DNA of 64,000 bases from Aureibacter tunicatorum (GTDB taxonomy: Bacteria; Bacteroidota; Bacteroidia; Cytophagales; Cyclobacteriaceae): assembly GCF_036492635.1 (NCBI RefSeq), contig NZ_AP025305.1, positions 4,048,000 to 4,111,999 on the forward strand. Direction: 5' to 3'. The position numbers and the translations under genes were made by a program. The first letter of the stretch is position 1; each line of letters begins with the position of its first letter. Below, one piece after another: positions 1 through 7,766 of this stretch. The notes under the pieces are model-generated. The model saw nothing but the letters and a program-made list of their open reading frames with translations, was not told where the DNA came from and did no database searches.

Positions 1-242
1 GGACTAAGTTCACTCTTAGACAAATTTGCTATGTCTTCCACATTCAACCCATCCTTCACCAAATAGTAAGTCGCCACACTCACTAATAATATTTGAAGAG
101 AAGTGAAAGCTACAAGCGCCAGCAGGTTGCTTTTGAACAAATTAAAGCCATGCTTGACATATTTATTAAAATCAAAATGATAGCCTTCATTCGTCAAACC
201 TGAAACCCTATTTTCAAATTCTATTTTTTCCATATTTTCCAT
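1..242 (-). CDS. Membrane protein, N-terminal fragment cut by window edge
   Basis: The reading frame starts at ATG 242 (a second in-frame ATG lies at 233) and is open to the window edge, so only about the first 80 residues are visible. An acidic, soluble start of about 35 residues is followed by a hydrophobic segment (roughly residues 39-62) that looks like a membrane helix. The family cannot be recognised from this fragment. It follows the nqr operon on the same strand but is separated from it by a strong terminator, so it is probably transcribed independently. Confidence 0.6.
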   Translation of the reverse strand, partial: MENMEKIEFENRVSGLTNEGYHFDFNKYVKHGFNLFKSNLLALVAFTSLQILLVSVATYYLVKDGLNVEDIANLSKSELS

Positions 243-305
243 TGAGCAAAAATAGCACTATTTAAATCAAATTCACTATAAGCAAAAATTTGAGGCAAAT
301 AAAAA

Positions 306-331
306 AGCCGAATATGCAAGCATATCCGGCT
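306..331 (-). terminator. Intrinsic terminator of the nqr operon
   Basis: Two 12-base arms (306-317 and 320-331) pair fully only in minus-strand RNA, where one pair is G-U; the plus strand has an A-C mismatch there. A run of six U follows on the minus strand (306-301). It lies 24 bases after the nqrE stop codon and marks the end of the operon. Confidence 0.85.
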
Positions 332-354
332 TTCCAAAATCTATAATCAAGGAA

Positions 355-966
355 TTACAATGAGATACCCAACATTCCCATGAATGCCAATCCCATCAAT
401 CCTGTGATAATCATAGTAATACCTAATCCTTTCAATCCATCAGGCACATTTGAATACTTCATTCTCTCACGGATAGCCGCCAATGCAATAATAGCTAGCA
501 ACCAACCAATACCAGAAGAAAATCCATACACTGTAGATTCAGCCAATGTGTACTCTCTTTGAACCATGAATAGAGAAGAACCTAAGATAGCACAGTTTAC
601 AGCGATCAATGGCAAGAATATACCTAATGATCCATACAAAGATGGAGAGAATTTCTCAATGATCATCTCCACCAACTGCACCATCGAAGCGATAACAGCA
701 ATAAACATGATAAACTGCAAGAAACTCAAATCAACCGTCTTGAAACTAGGACTCATCCATGCCAAAGCACCTTCTTTCAAAATGTACTCCTGAATCATCC
801 AGTTTACAGGCACTGTAATCGTAAGTACGAATACTACAGCGATACCCAAACCAGTTGCAGTAGATACTTTCTTAGATACAGCCAAGTATGAACACATACC
901 CAAGAAATAAGCAAACACCATATTGTCGATAAAAATCGACTTTATACCTAAGTTAATTAAATCCAT
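355..966 (-). CDS. nqrE: Na+-translocating NADH:quinone reductase subunit E
   Basis: This is a membrane subunit of Na+-NQR, the respiratory complex that oxidises NADH, reduces quinone and pumps Na+ outward. The 203-residue length is usual for NqrE, and the protein is almost entirely hydrophobic with about six helices. Two cysteines typical of the family are visible, C25 in a GMCSYLA motif and C125 in a VNCAILG motif; in known NqrD/NqrE pairs four such cysteines hold the intramembrane iron centre. It is the last gene of nqrABCDE, 12 bases after nqrD. The expected next gene, nqrF, is absent and a terminator follows instead. Confidence 0.95.
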   Translation of the reverse strand: MDLINLGIKSIFIDNMVFAYFLGMCSYLAVSKKVSTATGLGIAVVFVLTITVPVNWMIQEYILKEGALAWMSPSFKTVDLSFLQFIMFIAVIASMVQLVEMIIEKFSPSLYGSLGIFLPLIAVNCAILGSSLFMVQREYTLAESTVYGFSSGIGWLLAIIALAAIRERMKYSNVPDGLKGLGITMIITGLMGLAFMGMLGISL

Positions 967-978
967 TTTTATTCAATA

Positions 979-1662
979 TTAATGTTCTACGTAACCAGTT
1001 TTCGATCTCTGCACCCAGATGATAAGCCCTAGGATGATAAATGCACCCACTGAAGTCACCATCAAACCATTTGTAGGGAAGTTCTCCAATCCAATAGCTT
1101 CAAAAACTTTGAATCCAAACAAAGAACCACTACCAAACAACTCTCTAAAGAAAGCAACTACTAGAATTACCCAAGCGTAACCCAAACCACTACCGATACC
1201 ATCAAGGACAGAGTCAGTAGGCTTGTTACCCATAGCAAAAGCTTCCAAACGTCCCATCACAATACAGTTCGTAATAATCAAACCTACGAATACAGAAAGC
1301 AACTTGGACACATCGTACAAATAAGCTTTAAGCACCTGGTCTACCAAAATCACCAATGTTGCGATAACCGCAAGCTGAACGATAATTCTGATACTGGAAG
1401 GGATCAAATTACGGATGATTGAAACGATCAAGTTTGCAAAGATAATTACAAACATTACCGCTACTGACATTACAAATGTCGGCTTAAGCTGCGATGTCAC
1501 CGCCAAAGCAGAACAAATACCCAATACCTGAATAGTAATCGGGTTATCATCATTCAACGGGTCGCTGATGAACTTCTTTCTTCTCTTTGAGAAAAGAGGC
1601 TCGCTAGCCTTCTTAACAGGAGGATTAGCTTCAGTTACCGGATTTTTATTTTCTTCACTCAT
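979..1662 (-). CDS. nqrD: Na+-translocating NADH:quinone reductase subunit D
   Basis: Integral membrane subunit of Na+-NQR and homologous partner of NqrE. Cysteines C50 (LGICSALAV) and C133 (TNCIVMG) are the expected ligands of the iron centre shared with NqrE. The protein has 227 residues, somewhat longer than usual because of a charged N-terminal extension of about 30 residues before the first helix. The ATG at 1662 is the first clear start. It lies 44 bases downstream of nqrC and 12 bases upstream of nqrE in a single operon. Confidence 0.95.
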   Translation of the reverse strand: MSEENKNPVTEANPPVKKASEPLFSKRRKKFISDPLNDDNPITIQVLGICSALAVTSQLKPTFVMSVAVMFVIIFANLIVSIIRNLIPSSIRIIVQLAVIATLVILVDQVLKAYLYDVSKLLSVFVGLIITNCIVMGRLEAFAMGNKPTDSVLDGIGSGLGYAWVILVVAFFRELFGSGSLFGFKVFEAIGLENFPTNGLMVTSVGAFIILGLIIWVQRSKTGYVEH

Positions 1663-1706
1663 TATTTTAATATTTTCTTTATCTCAATGATGAATAATAC
1701 AAAGGC

Positions 1707-2441
1707 CTACTTCTTGTTCTTTTTGATATATGGCAAGTAGTAGCTCATGTAGTTGTAAAGCATATCATTAACACCATTAGCTGTCAATGTCGCTCCAGAC
1801 ATACCATCCACTTTATGAGAACCAAGCTCAGCTTCTGGATGACCTTCTCCTTTTACCATTTGCACAGAAATCAACTTGCCATTCTGATCAAAAAGCAAAC
1901 GATTCTTGTAACGCTCCTGAACCTCTTCTTCAGTGATTCTAGCTCCTAGACCAGGAGTTTCACCTGCGTGATCAAAAACAATACCTTCGATAGTATTCCA
2001 ATCAGGATTGATCGCAATATAACCCCAGATATTATTCCAAAGACCGTTACCGTAAATAGGCAAAATATACGCTTCTACTTTATTAGGGTCTCCATCCGCT
2101 ACGAATTTGAATACTGGAAATATTCTTTCATCCGCTTTTTTCTTGAACTCTTTTTTAATGTTCACATTTTCTGCGATCACAGGATCTCCACCTTTAGTTT
2201 CAGACACTTCGTTACCTTGAGCATCAACTACCAAAGAAACAATTCTGTTATTGTAAATCTCGGTAACATTTTCTGTTCCTGACAAAGTCATCACCGATTT
2301 CAAGATAGACTTTTTAGTGTCAAGTTCAACCTGAATCTTTTGCATAGGCTTCAATGCCACAGCAGCAAGAGACAACAATCCACCCACAACAACTGTCATG
2401 GCAATGGAAAAGATAATAATGTATGAATTAGACTGTCGCAC
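1707..2441 (-). CDS. nqrC: Na+-translocating NADH:quinone reductase subunit C (GTG start)
   Basis: NqrC is the mostly periplasmic flavoprotein subunit carrying covalently bound FMN. The attachment motif SGAT is present near the C-terminus (T218 in this numbering), after a single N-terminal membrane helix. The frame extends upstream to an ATG at 2486 deep inside nqrB, but a GTG at 2441 has a GGAGG ribosome-binding site at 2449-2453 with a seven-base spacer and gives the usual NqrC N-terminus and 244 residues. The gene then overlaps the end of nqrB by only 14 bases, consistent with translational coupling. Confidence 0.93.
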   Translation of the reverse strand: MRQSNSYIIIFSIAMTVVVGGLLSLAAVALKPMQKIQVELDTKKSILKSVMTLSGTENVTEIYNNRIVSLVVDAQGNEVSETKGGDPVIAENVNIKKEFKKKADERIFPVFKFVADGDPNKVEAYILPIYGNGLWNNIWGYIAINPDWNTIEGIVFDHAGETPGLGARITEEEVQERYKNRLLFDQNGKLISVQMVKGEGHPEAELGSHKVDGMSGATLTANGVNDMLYNYMSYYLPYIKKNKK

Positions 2442-3615
2442 GACGTAACCTCCTATTTTTATTAGCTTGAACAACGTAATGATCAATTAATGGCGCAAAT
2501 ACGTTCATTAGTAAGATGGCCAACATGATACCTTCAGGGTATGCAGGGTTAACTACACGTATGATAACTGTCAATATTCCTATCAACGCACCATAAATCC
2601 ACTTGCCTAGTTCAGTATGAGCAGCAGTTACAGGGTCTGTAGCCATAAAAACAATACCGAAAGCCAATCCACCGATCACCAATTGATATTCAGCAGGCAT
2701 AGCCATGTAAGGATTCAATGATAAAGCATTAAACAACAATCCCATTCCGTAAGCGCCAGCAAAAGCGGAAAGAATAATTTTCCAGCTTCCAACACCTGTC
2801 AAGATCAACAATGCAGCACCAATCAAACACATCAAAGTAGATGTCTCGCCAATTGATCCCGGCAAGTATCCCATGAATAAGTCTACGAATGCGCTACCTT
2901 TAATAAAGGATGCATTTTGAATCGCGTCAACTACTGACTCTCCAGCAGGAGTAGACTGCGCTATAGCCAAAGGCGTTGCTCCAGTGTACCCTTCTAAAGG
3001 AGTAGCATTTCCGAAATAAGTCCAAACTTCACCTGAGATATCTGTAGGGTATGCAAAGTACAAGAACGCTCTAGCAGTCAAAGCTACGTTCAAGATATTC
3101 ATACCTGTACCACCAAATACTTCTTTACCAATCAATACAGCGAAAATCGTAGCCAAAGCCACCTGCCATAAAGGAATCGTCACCGGCATAATCAAAGGAA
3201 TCAACATTCCTGTCACCAAGAAACCTTCATTGATCGGGTGTTTTCTCACTATAGAAAAAACAAATTCAACACCTAGACCTGCCGCATATGCAACTACAAC
3301 AATAGGCAATACATGAATCGCTCCTAACAAAAACTGCTCGCCGAAAGTAGCAGCTTCTCCTGTCGCTAGAAAGTGTTGGTATCCAACATTCCACATTCCA
3401 AACAACAAGCATGGAATCATCGCTACGATTACCGTAGTCATCAAACGCTTCAAATCAATAGCATCTCTAATGTGAGCGCCTTTGTTTGGAGTAGTATGAT
3501 TTGGAGCAAACAAGAACGTCTCTATCGCCTCAAAAGGATAGTAGTACTTCTCTAACTTACCTCCCTTTTCAAAATGAGGTTTTACTTTATCTAGTCCTTC
3601 TCTTAAAAACTTCAT
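2428..3615 (-). CDS. nqrB: Na+-translocating NADH:quinone reductase subunit B
   Basis: NqrB is the large membrane subunit of Na+-NQR; in known complexes it binds a covalent FMN and riboflavin and takes part in Na+ movement and quinone reduction. A TGAT motif at residues 211-214 is the expected FMN attachment site (T214). About ten hydrophobic segments follow a soluble N-terminus of about 55 residues. The 395-residue length is normal. The gene starts eight bases after the nqrA stop and slightly overlaps nqrC, as expected within the operon. Confidence 0.95.
   Translation of the reverse strand: MKFLREGLDKVKPHFEKGGKLEKYYYPFEAIETFLFAPNHTTPNKGAHIRDAIDLKRLMTTVIVAMIPCLLFGMWNVGYQHFLATGEAATFGEQFLLGAIHVLPIVVVAYAAGLGVEFVFSIVRKHPINEGFLVTGMLIPLIMPVTIPLWQVALATIFAVLIGKEVFGGTGMNILNVALTARAFLYFAYPTDISGEVWTYFGNATPLEGYTGATPLAIAQSTPAGESVVDAIQNASFIKGSAFVDLFMGYLPGSIGETSTLMCLIGAALLILTGVGSWKIILSAFAGAYGMGLLFNALSLNPYMAMPAEYQLVIGGLAFGIVFMATDPVTAAHTELGKWIYGALIGILTVIIRVVNPAYPEGIMLAILLMNVFAPLIDHYVVQANKNRRLRRATV
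2449..2453 (-). promoter_or_regulatory. Ribosome-binding site deciding the nqrC start
   Basis: A GGAGG motif on the minus strand sits seven bases before the GTG at 2441. Strong Shine-Dalgarno motifs are rare in this window, so the match is a good argument for the GTG start over the ATG at 2486. Confidence 0.7.
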
Positions 3616-3623
3616 ATCTATAA

Positions 3624-4985
3624 TTAGCTATATTGCAATAGGTCTAAACCTTCTCTTAAGATTGCTTGTACTTTATGCTTTGACACATCCACAAATTCGC
3701 AAAGTGCCAAATCTTCCTCAATCACCTCGTAAATTCCCAAGGCTTCCATATTCTCAAAATCTTGAGCCATTACTGCCTTTAAAAGATATGTAGGCAAGAC
3801 ATCCATTGGCACTACTCTTTCAAGAACACCAGACTGAACAAACGCTCTTTCTTCTCCGCGAATATTAGTATTCAACCTGAACTCTTTATGAGGATTCACA
3901 AAAGAAAGCAAACCTAAAGCCTTGTGGAAGCTAAGCTTGTTTGTAGTAGGCAAAGCCCAACCAAACAATTCATACTCGTCACCTTCAGGAATTACTGCAA
4001 CACTATTGTCATAAAATCCGATAAATCCATCTTTTTCGATTCTTGAACCTGTCAATGGAGAACCGGAAACGCATCTTACATGCTCTTCTAATAAATTATC
4101 CTTAAGGAAATTTTTGATACAAGCTCCGCTGTATGTTTTGTAATACTGGGCAGTTTTCACTTCAGATCCAGCTACAGCAACAACTTTACTAGCATCGTAT
4201 TTTCCTTCCAAGAATACTTTCCCAATCTGAACCAATCCATAAGGAGAGATTGTCCAAACCACTTCATCCTTATTCACAGGCTTGACATTGTGGATTTGAA
4301 CACCTACATTCCCAGCAGGGTGAGGTCCTTGGAAGCTGTATTTTTCAACACCGCTCACATCGGAAAACAATTGGCTGGCTTTCTTGCCATTCAATCCTAA
4401 ATAAACTTTACCACTAGTGAATTTGGAAATCACATCGATACCCGCTTGAAGATATTTCTTGTCATCCTTAAGGATAAAGTCGATATCCGCCGCAAGTGGG
4501 TTGCTGTCGAATCCAGATATGAAAATATCTCTAGCCGTATCCGATGGTTTTGCCACCACACCATAAGGTCTTTGGATGATATGAGGCCATGCGCCACTTT
4601 TCAATAATTGCTCTTGAAGCTGTTCTCTTGAAGCTTTTCCTAGCTCTGATGATGAGTAAGCGTTGAATGTCTCATACTGAATTTCTTTGTCAGCCAAGAT
4701 CTTAATTTCTTCAACTCTTCTTTTTAACCCTCTTTTGATCTCAACAACTTCTCCACTAACAGGCGCAGTGTAAAGAACTTGCTCATTTTTCTTATCAAAA
4801 AGTATAGGCGTTCCTGCTTTAACTGTTTCCCCTTCCTTCACGGTGACTTTAGGCCTTTGAATGCCTACAAAGTCGAGAGGTTTCAGCGCAAAAACCTCAG
4901 GCTGAGCAACTGAAGCTACTTTTTGTTCAGCAACTCCCTTCAACCTGATATCAAATCCTCTTTTTAACTTTATGGTTTTTGACAT
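3624..4985 (-). CDS. nqrA: Na+-translocating NADH:quinone reductase subunit A
   Basis: NqrA is the cytoplasmic subunit associated with the quinone-reducing side of Na+-NQR. The 453 residues are soluble with no membrane segment, close to the family norm of about 445-450. The N-terminal region has the barrel-sandwich-like pattern of the family (KPLDFVGIQRPKVTVKEGE) and the central region contains the conserved GPHPAGNVGVQIH stretch. It is the first gene of the operon; a possible -7 promoter element lies 43 bases upstream of the ATG. Confidence 0.95.
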   Translation of the reverse strand: MSKTIKLKRGFDIRLKGVAEQKVASVAQPEVFALKPLDFVGIQRPKVTVKEGETVKAGTPILFDKKNEQVLYTAPVSGEVVEIKRGLKRRVEEIKILADKEIQYETFNAYSSSELGKASREQLQEQLLKSGAWPHIIQRPYGVVAKPSDTARDIFISGFDSNPLAADIDFILKDDKKYLQAGIDVISKFTSGKVYLGLNGKKASQLFSDVSGVEKYSFQGPHPAGNVGVQIHNVKPVNKDEVVWTISPYGLVQIGKVFLEGKYDASKVVAVAGSEVKTAQYYKTYSGACIKNFLKDNLLEEHVRCVSGSPLTGSRIEKDGFIGFYDNSVAVIPEGDEYELFGWALPTTNKLSFHKALGLLSFVNPHKEFRLNTNIRGEERAFVQSGVLERVVPMDVLPTYLLKAVMAQDFENMEALGIYEVIEEDLALCEFVDVSKHKVQAILREGLDLLQYS

Positions 4986-5027
4986 GTTATTAATTTATCA
5001 ATTGATTCATAGGTGATTAAATCGGTG

Positions 5028-5035
5028 CAAAAATA
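5028..5035 (-). promoter_or_regulatory. Candidate -7 promoter element of nqrA
   Basis: TATTTTTG on the minus strand matches the Bacteroidota -7 consensus TAnnTTTG and is followed by CAC. No good -33 TTTG was found at 17-23 bases upstream, so this is tentative. The same TATTTTTGCAC string occurs upstream of the DUF2795 gene (30728-30735). Confidence 0.35.
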
Positions 5036-5163
5036 ATAAAAATCAATGGAATTAAAACGCCACTGAAACATATATGTCGATTGTATTTAATCTATTTTGA
5101 ATTATGGTCTTAGTTTCCTCATTTTTCATTGAATCTCAATAAAAAAGAAGCAAGATTTCATTA

Positions 5164-6054
5164 CTATAGGTTTTCGCAATATTTCGCTACTCGCTTCATC
5201 AACCACATTGGCGTCGATGTAGCTCCGCAAATACCCACAGATTTTTTGCCTTCAAACCAAGAAATATCGATTTCGTCCTCATTTTCTATAAAATAGCTTG
5301 ACTCATTAACGCTTTTGCAAACACCATACAAAGCTTTGCCATTCGAGCTTTTTTTCCCGCTAACAAACAAAATCATATCATGTACTTGGGCGAATTTATT
5401 CAACTGAGGCTCTCTATTTGACACCTGACGGCAAATACTGTCATTTGCGTCAAAGTCCAAAACTTCAAGATTTTCTATTCCCTTGGCGGTTTTTATTCTT
5501 TGTTCTATAGCCTCTTTTATAGCATAAAAGCCTTTTGTGCTTTTAGTCGTTTGGCTGTAAAGGGTCACCGGTCGATTAAAATCGATTTGACCTAAATCCT
5601 CTTCTGTGGTCACTATGATAGAACTGTTCTTTGTCTGGCCTGTCAACCCAATAACTTCGGCATGGCCTTTTTTGCCATAAATAACGATCTGACCATCGTT
5701 TTTCTCCATTTTATCATAGGAGTTTTTAACACGGTTTTGCAGCTTCAAAACCACCGGACAAGAAGCGTCAATTAATTCGATGTTATTCTCTATAGCTAGC
5801 TTATACGTTTCTGGAGGCTCTCCATGAGCTCTGATCAAGACCTTGCAGTCTCTCAACTCTTTCAAGCTTTCTCGATCTATTACTCTTAAACCTTTGGCAT
5901 GAAGGCGTTTGACTTCCATATCGTTATGAACGATATCGCCTAAGCAATACAACTCTTGTCCTGAAGCTTCCATTTCATCTTCAGCCATCTGTATGGCAAA
6001 CTCCACCCCAAAACAATAGCCTGAATTCGCGTCAATTTCTACAGCCAGTTCCAT
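5164..6054 (-). CDS. ispH: 4-hydroxy-3-methylbut-2-enyl diphosphate reductase
   Basis: IspH (LytB) catalyses the last step of the MEP pathway, reducing HMBPP to isopentenyl and dimethylallyl diphosphate using a [4Fe-4S] cluster. The three cluster cysteines are visible at C14 (GYCFGV), C99 (ASCPVV) and C208 (SICRQV), along with the HGEPP and TSTP family motifs. At 296 residues it is full length and cytosolic. It lies 126 bases downstream of cmk; ispH and cmk are neighbours in many bacteria. IspD of the same pathway is encoded at 29734-30414. Confidence 0.95.
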   Translation of the reverse strand: MELAVEIDANSGYCFGVEFAIQMAEDEMEASGQELYCLGDIVHNDMEVKRLHAKGLRVIDRESLKELRDCKVLIRAHGEPPETYKLAIENNIELIDASCPVVLKLQNRVKNSYDKMEKNDGQIVIYGKKGHAEVIGLTGQTKNSSIIVTTEEDLGQIDFNRPVTLYSQTTKSTKGFYAIKEAIEQRIKTAKGIENLEVLDFDANDSICRQVSNREPQLNKFAQVHDMILFVSGKKSSNGKALYGVCKSVNESSYFIENEDEIDISWFEGKKSVGICGATSTPMWLMKRVAKYCENL

Positions 6055-6180
6055 CTTATCGTGTGTAATTTTATCGCTTTGCTTTCACGTTCTTTTTTCA
6101 AAAAAGTCAACAAAGCGAATTAATTAAATATCTATTGCAATATAGGACATTTTAGAATTCTACAGGCAAAAAAAGTCACA

Positions 6181-6867
6181 TTATAATTCATTAATCTTGG
6201 CAAAAGCCAAATCAACAATTCTTTTGACCTGATCTTCAAAATTCAACGAGGTAGTATCCAATGCAATAGCATCGTCGGCTTTTCTCAGTGGACTTTGCTT
6301 TCTAGTCGTATCCAAGTGATCCCTTTTCTTAAAATTCTCAATAATCTCGTCAAGATTTGCAGCCTCTCCCTGCTCAAGCAATTCCTTTTGTCTTCGCTCT
6401 GCTCTTACCTTAACATCGGTAGTCATAAAAACTTTTAACTCAGCATCAGGAAATACCACTGTGCCAATATCCCTGCCATCCATGACGATTCCTTTGCTCT
6501 TCGCCATTTTTCGTTGCTGGCTGACCATAGCGTTTCTGACTTCCACAATAGCGCTCACCTCGCTGACTTGATCAGAAACATACATCTTTCGTATCTCGTC
6601 CTCCACATTCAAGCCATTAAGGTAAGTTTCATTCCTACCTTTCTTATCATTGTATTTGAAAGATATCTCGATTTTACGCAAAGCTTCATTCACATGCTTT
6701 GAGTCAGTTATTGAAATATGATTTTCAACAAAATACAAAGTAACCGCTCTGTACATGGCTCCTGTGTCAATATAACCATAGTTTAATTGCGCGGCTACAG
6801 CTTTAGCCGTGGAACTCTTCCCGCAACCTGAAAAGCCGTCAATGGCGATAACAATTTTCTTATTCAT
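6181..6867 (-). CDS. cmk: Cytidylate kinase
   Basis: Cmk phosphorylates CMP and dCMP with ATP. The P-loop GFSGCGKSS lies near residues 11-19, followed by the DTGAMYRA nucleotide-binding motif and the DGRDIGTVVFPDA stretch typical of the family. A GTG lies one codon upstream at 6870, but ATG 6867 gives the usual N-terminus and 228 residues. The product is cytosolic. Its neighbours are ispH downstream and a tiny lipoprotein gene upstream on the same strand. Confidence 0.95.
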   Translation of the reverse strand: MNKKIVIAIDGFSGCGKSSTAKAVAAQLNYGYIDTGAMYRAVTLYFVENHISITDSKHVNEALRKIEISFKYNDKKGRNETYLNGLNVEDEIRKMYVSDQVSEVSAIVEVRNAMVSQQRKMAKSKGIVMDGRDIGTVVFPDAELKVFMTTDVKVRAERRQKELLEQGEAANLDEIIENFKKRDHLDTTRKQSPLRKADDAIALDTTSLNFEDQVKRIVDLAFAKINEL

Positions 6868-6915
6868 CACTAAAAAATATTTTCTTAATCTACAACAAGT
6901 GGAACCGCTTTAAAG

Positions 6916-7059
6916 TTAGCAGTCTTTAACAGGACAAGGCAACTCCCTTTGATGTTTAGGCGGTTTTTTCCTTTTCATTTTCTTAGGATAAGAATTGTTG
7001 TTGCAAGCCCCCAAAGTCATTACGACAATGCCCAACATGGCTATTATACTTCTCTTCAT
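6916..7059 (-). CDS. Small lipoprotein, 47 aa
   Basis: This short frame starts at ATG 7059 and stops at TAA 6916-6918. It has a basic start (MKRS), a hydrophobic stretch and an LGAC lipobox with the cysteine at residue 19, so the product should be a lipoprotein with a mature part of only 29 residues. The mature part is strongly basic (PKKMKRKKPPKH) and ends in two cysteines (PCPVKDC). A TATCTTTG -7 promoter element at 7088-7095 lies 28 bases upstream of the ATG, which supports a real gene. Function unknown. Confidence 0.7.
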   Translation of the reverse strand: MKRSIIAMLGIVVMTLGACNNNSYPKKMKRKKPPKHQRELPCPVKDC

Positions 7060-7087
7060 CAATACGCTACTTTTATTACCAATAAGT

Positions 7088-7095
7088 CAAAGATA
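7088..7095 (-). promoter_or_regulatory. -7 promoter element of the small lipoprotein gene
   Basis: TATCTTTG on the minus strand matches TAnnTTTG exactly and would start transcription about 20 bases before the ATG at 7059. The -33 position reads TGG rather than TTG, so the match is partial. Confidence 0.5.
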
Positions 7096-7263
7096 AAAAA
7101 AACACAGCTTTTTGCCCATTCATTATTAAAATGCTTCGCCAAGTCTTTGATTGTTTGAAGCGACAAACGATGTATTAAATTGTAAAAACAAAACAAATTA
7201 GCCTCAAAAAGAGTATAAAAACCATAAGAATAACAGCGTTTTACAACCTAAATAGCAAAACTC

Positions 7264-7635
7264 ATGACAGATTACAAACCTGGAGACGCCGAAAAATTTT
7301 TATGTGGATTGGGTAAAAAAATCGACACTTGGGTCGCCAATGCCAAAGAAAAAGAGTCAGGAGTCAAAGACAACCTCAATCAAAGCATTGAGGAACTTAA
7401 ACGAAATAAGGAGACGATTGAAAACGAATACAATCGCCTGAAAAAAGAGTACAAAGACGGAGAGATCGAAGAAAAAATGAAAGACTCTCTCAATGACCTT
7501 AAAGATGTCGCTGACAAAATAAGAAAAAGGTTTTTCGAAAACGAAAACGGCCAATCCCAGCCAAGCAAAGACACCAATGTCGCAGGCCTATCATCAGGAG
7601 AATATCCTTTGGGAGGACCGCCTGAGCAAGGTTAA
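7264..7635 (+). CDS. Coiled-coil protein of unknown function
   Basis: A 123-residue cytosolic protein dominated by charged residues. Residues about 30-92 form a long lysine- and glutamate-rich helix with coiled-coil character, and the C-terminal 30 residues are glycine-, serine- and proline-rich and probably disordered. There is no signal peptide or membrane segment. It is a single-gene unit followed by a clear terminator. Its composition recalls small histone-like or stress coiled-coil proteins, but I recognise no family. Confidence 0.75.
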   Translation: MTDYKPGDAEKFLCGLGKKIDTWVANAKEKESGVKDNLNQSIEELKRNKETIENEYNRLKKEYKDGEIEEKMKDSLNDLKDVADKIRKRFFENENGQSQPSKDTNVAGLSSGEYPLGGPPEQG

Positions 7636-7657
7636 AAAATTCTAACCAAATACAAGC

Positions 7658-7685
7658 AAGCCGGAACCATGATTCCGGCTTTTTT
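7658..7685 (+). terminator. Intrinsic terminator after the coiled-coil gene
   Basis: A perfect 9-base stem (7658-7666 with 7673-7681), a six-base loop and a T tract from 7680. Confidence 0.9.
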
Positions 7686-7706
7686 ATTCAACACTTCATG
7701 ATATTT

Positions 7707-7737
7707 TTTGCCAGAGGCTTCTAAATTGATAAATTTG
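7707..7737 (+). promoter_or_regulatory. Consensus Bacteroidota promoter of the uup-type gene
   Basis: TTTG ending at 7710 is the -33 element and TAAATTTG at 7730-7737 is the -7 element, with exactly 19 bases between them, the canonical spacing. Transcription should start near 7744, giving a leader of about 23 bases before ATG 7767. Confidence 0.8.
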
Positions 7738-7766
7738 CCTCATTAGCTACATTTAATGTATAGTAT

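Noticed and set aside
5100-5163. Weak hairpin after ispH
   Set aside because: The arms pair only with a bulge and the T run lies in the loop, so it is not convincing as a terminator.
6949-7158. A 69-codon open frame on the plus strand near cmk
   Set aside because: It overlaps the 47-aa lipoprotein gene on the other strand, which has a lipobox and a promoter element.
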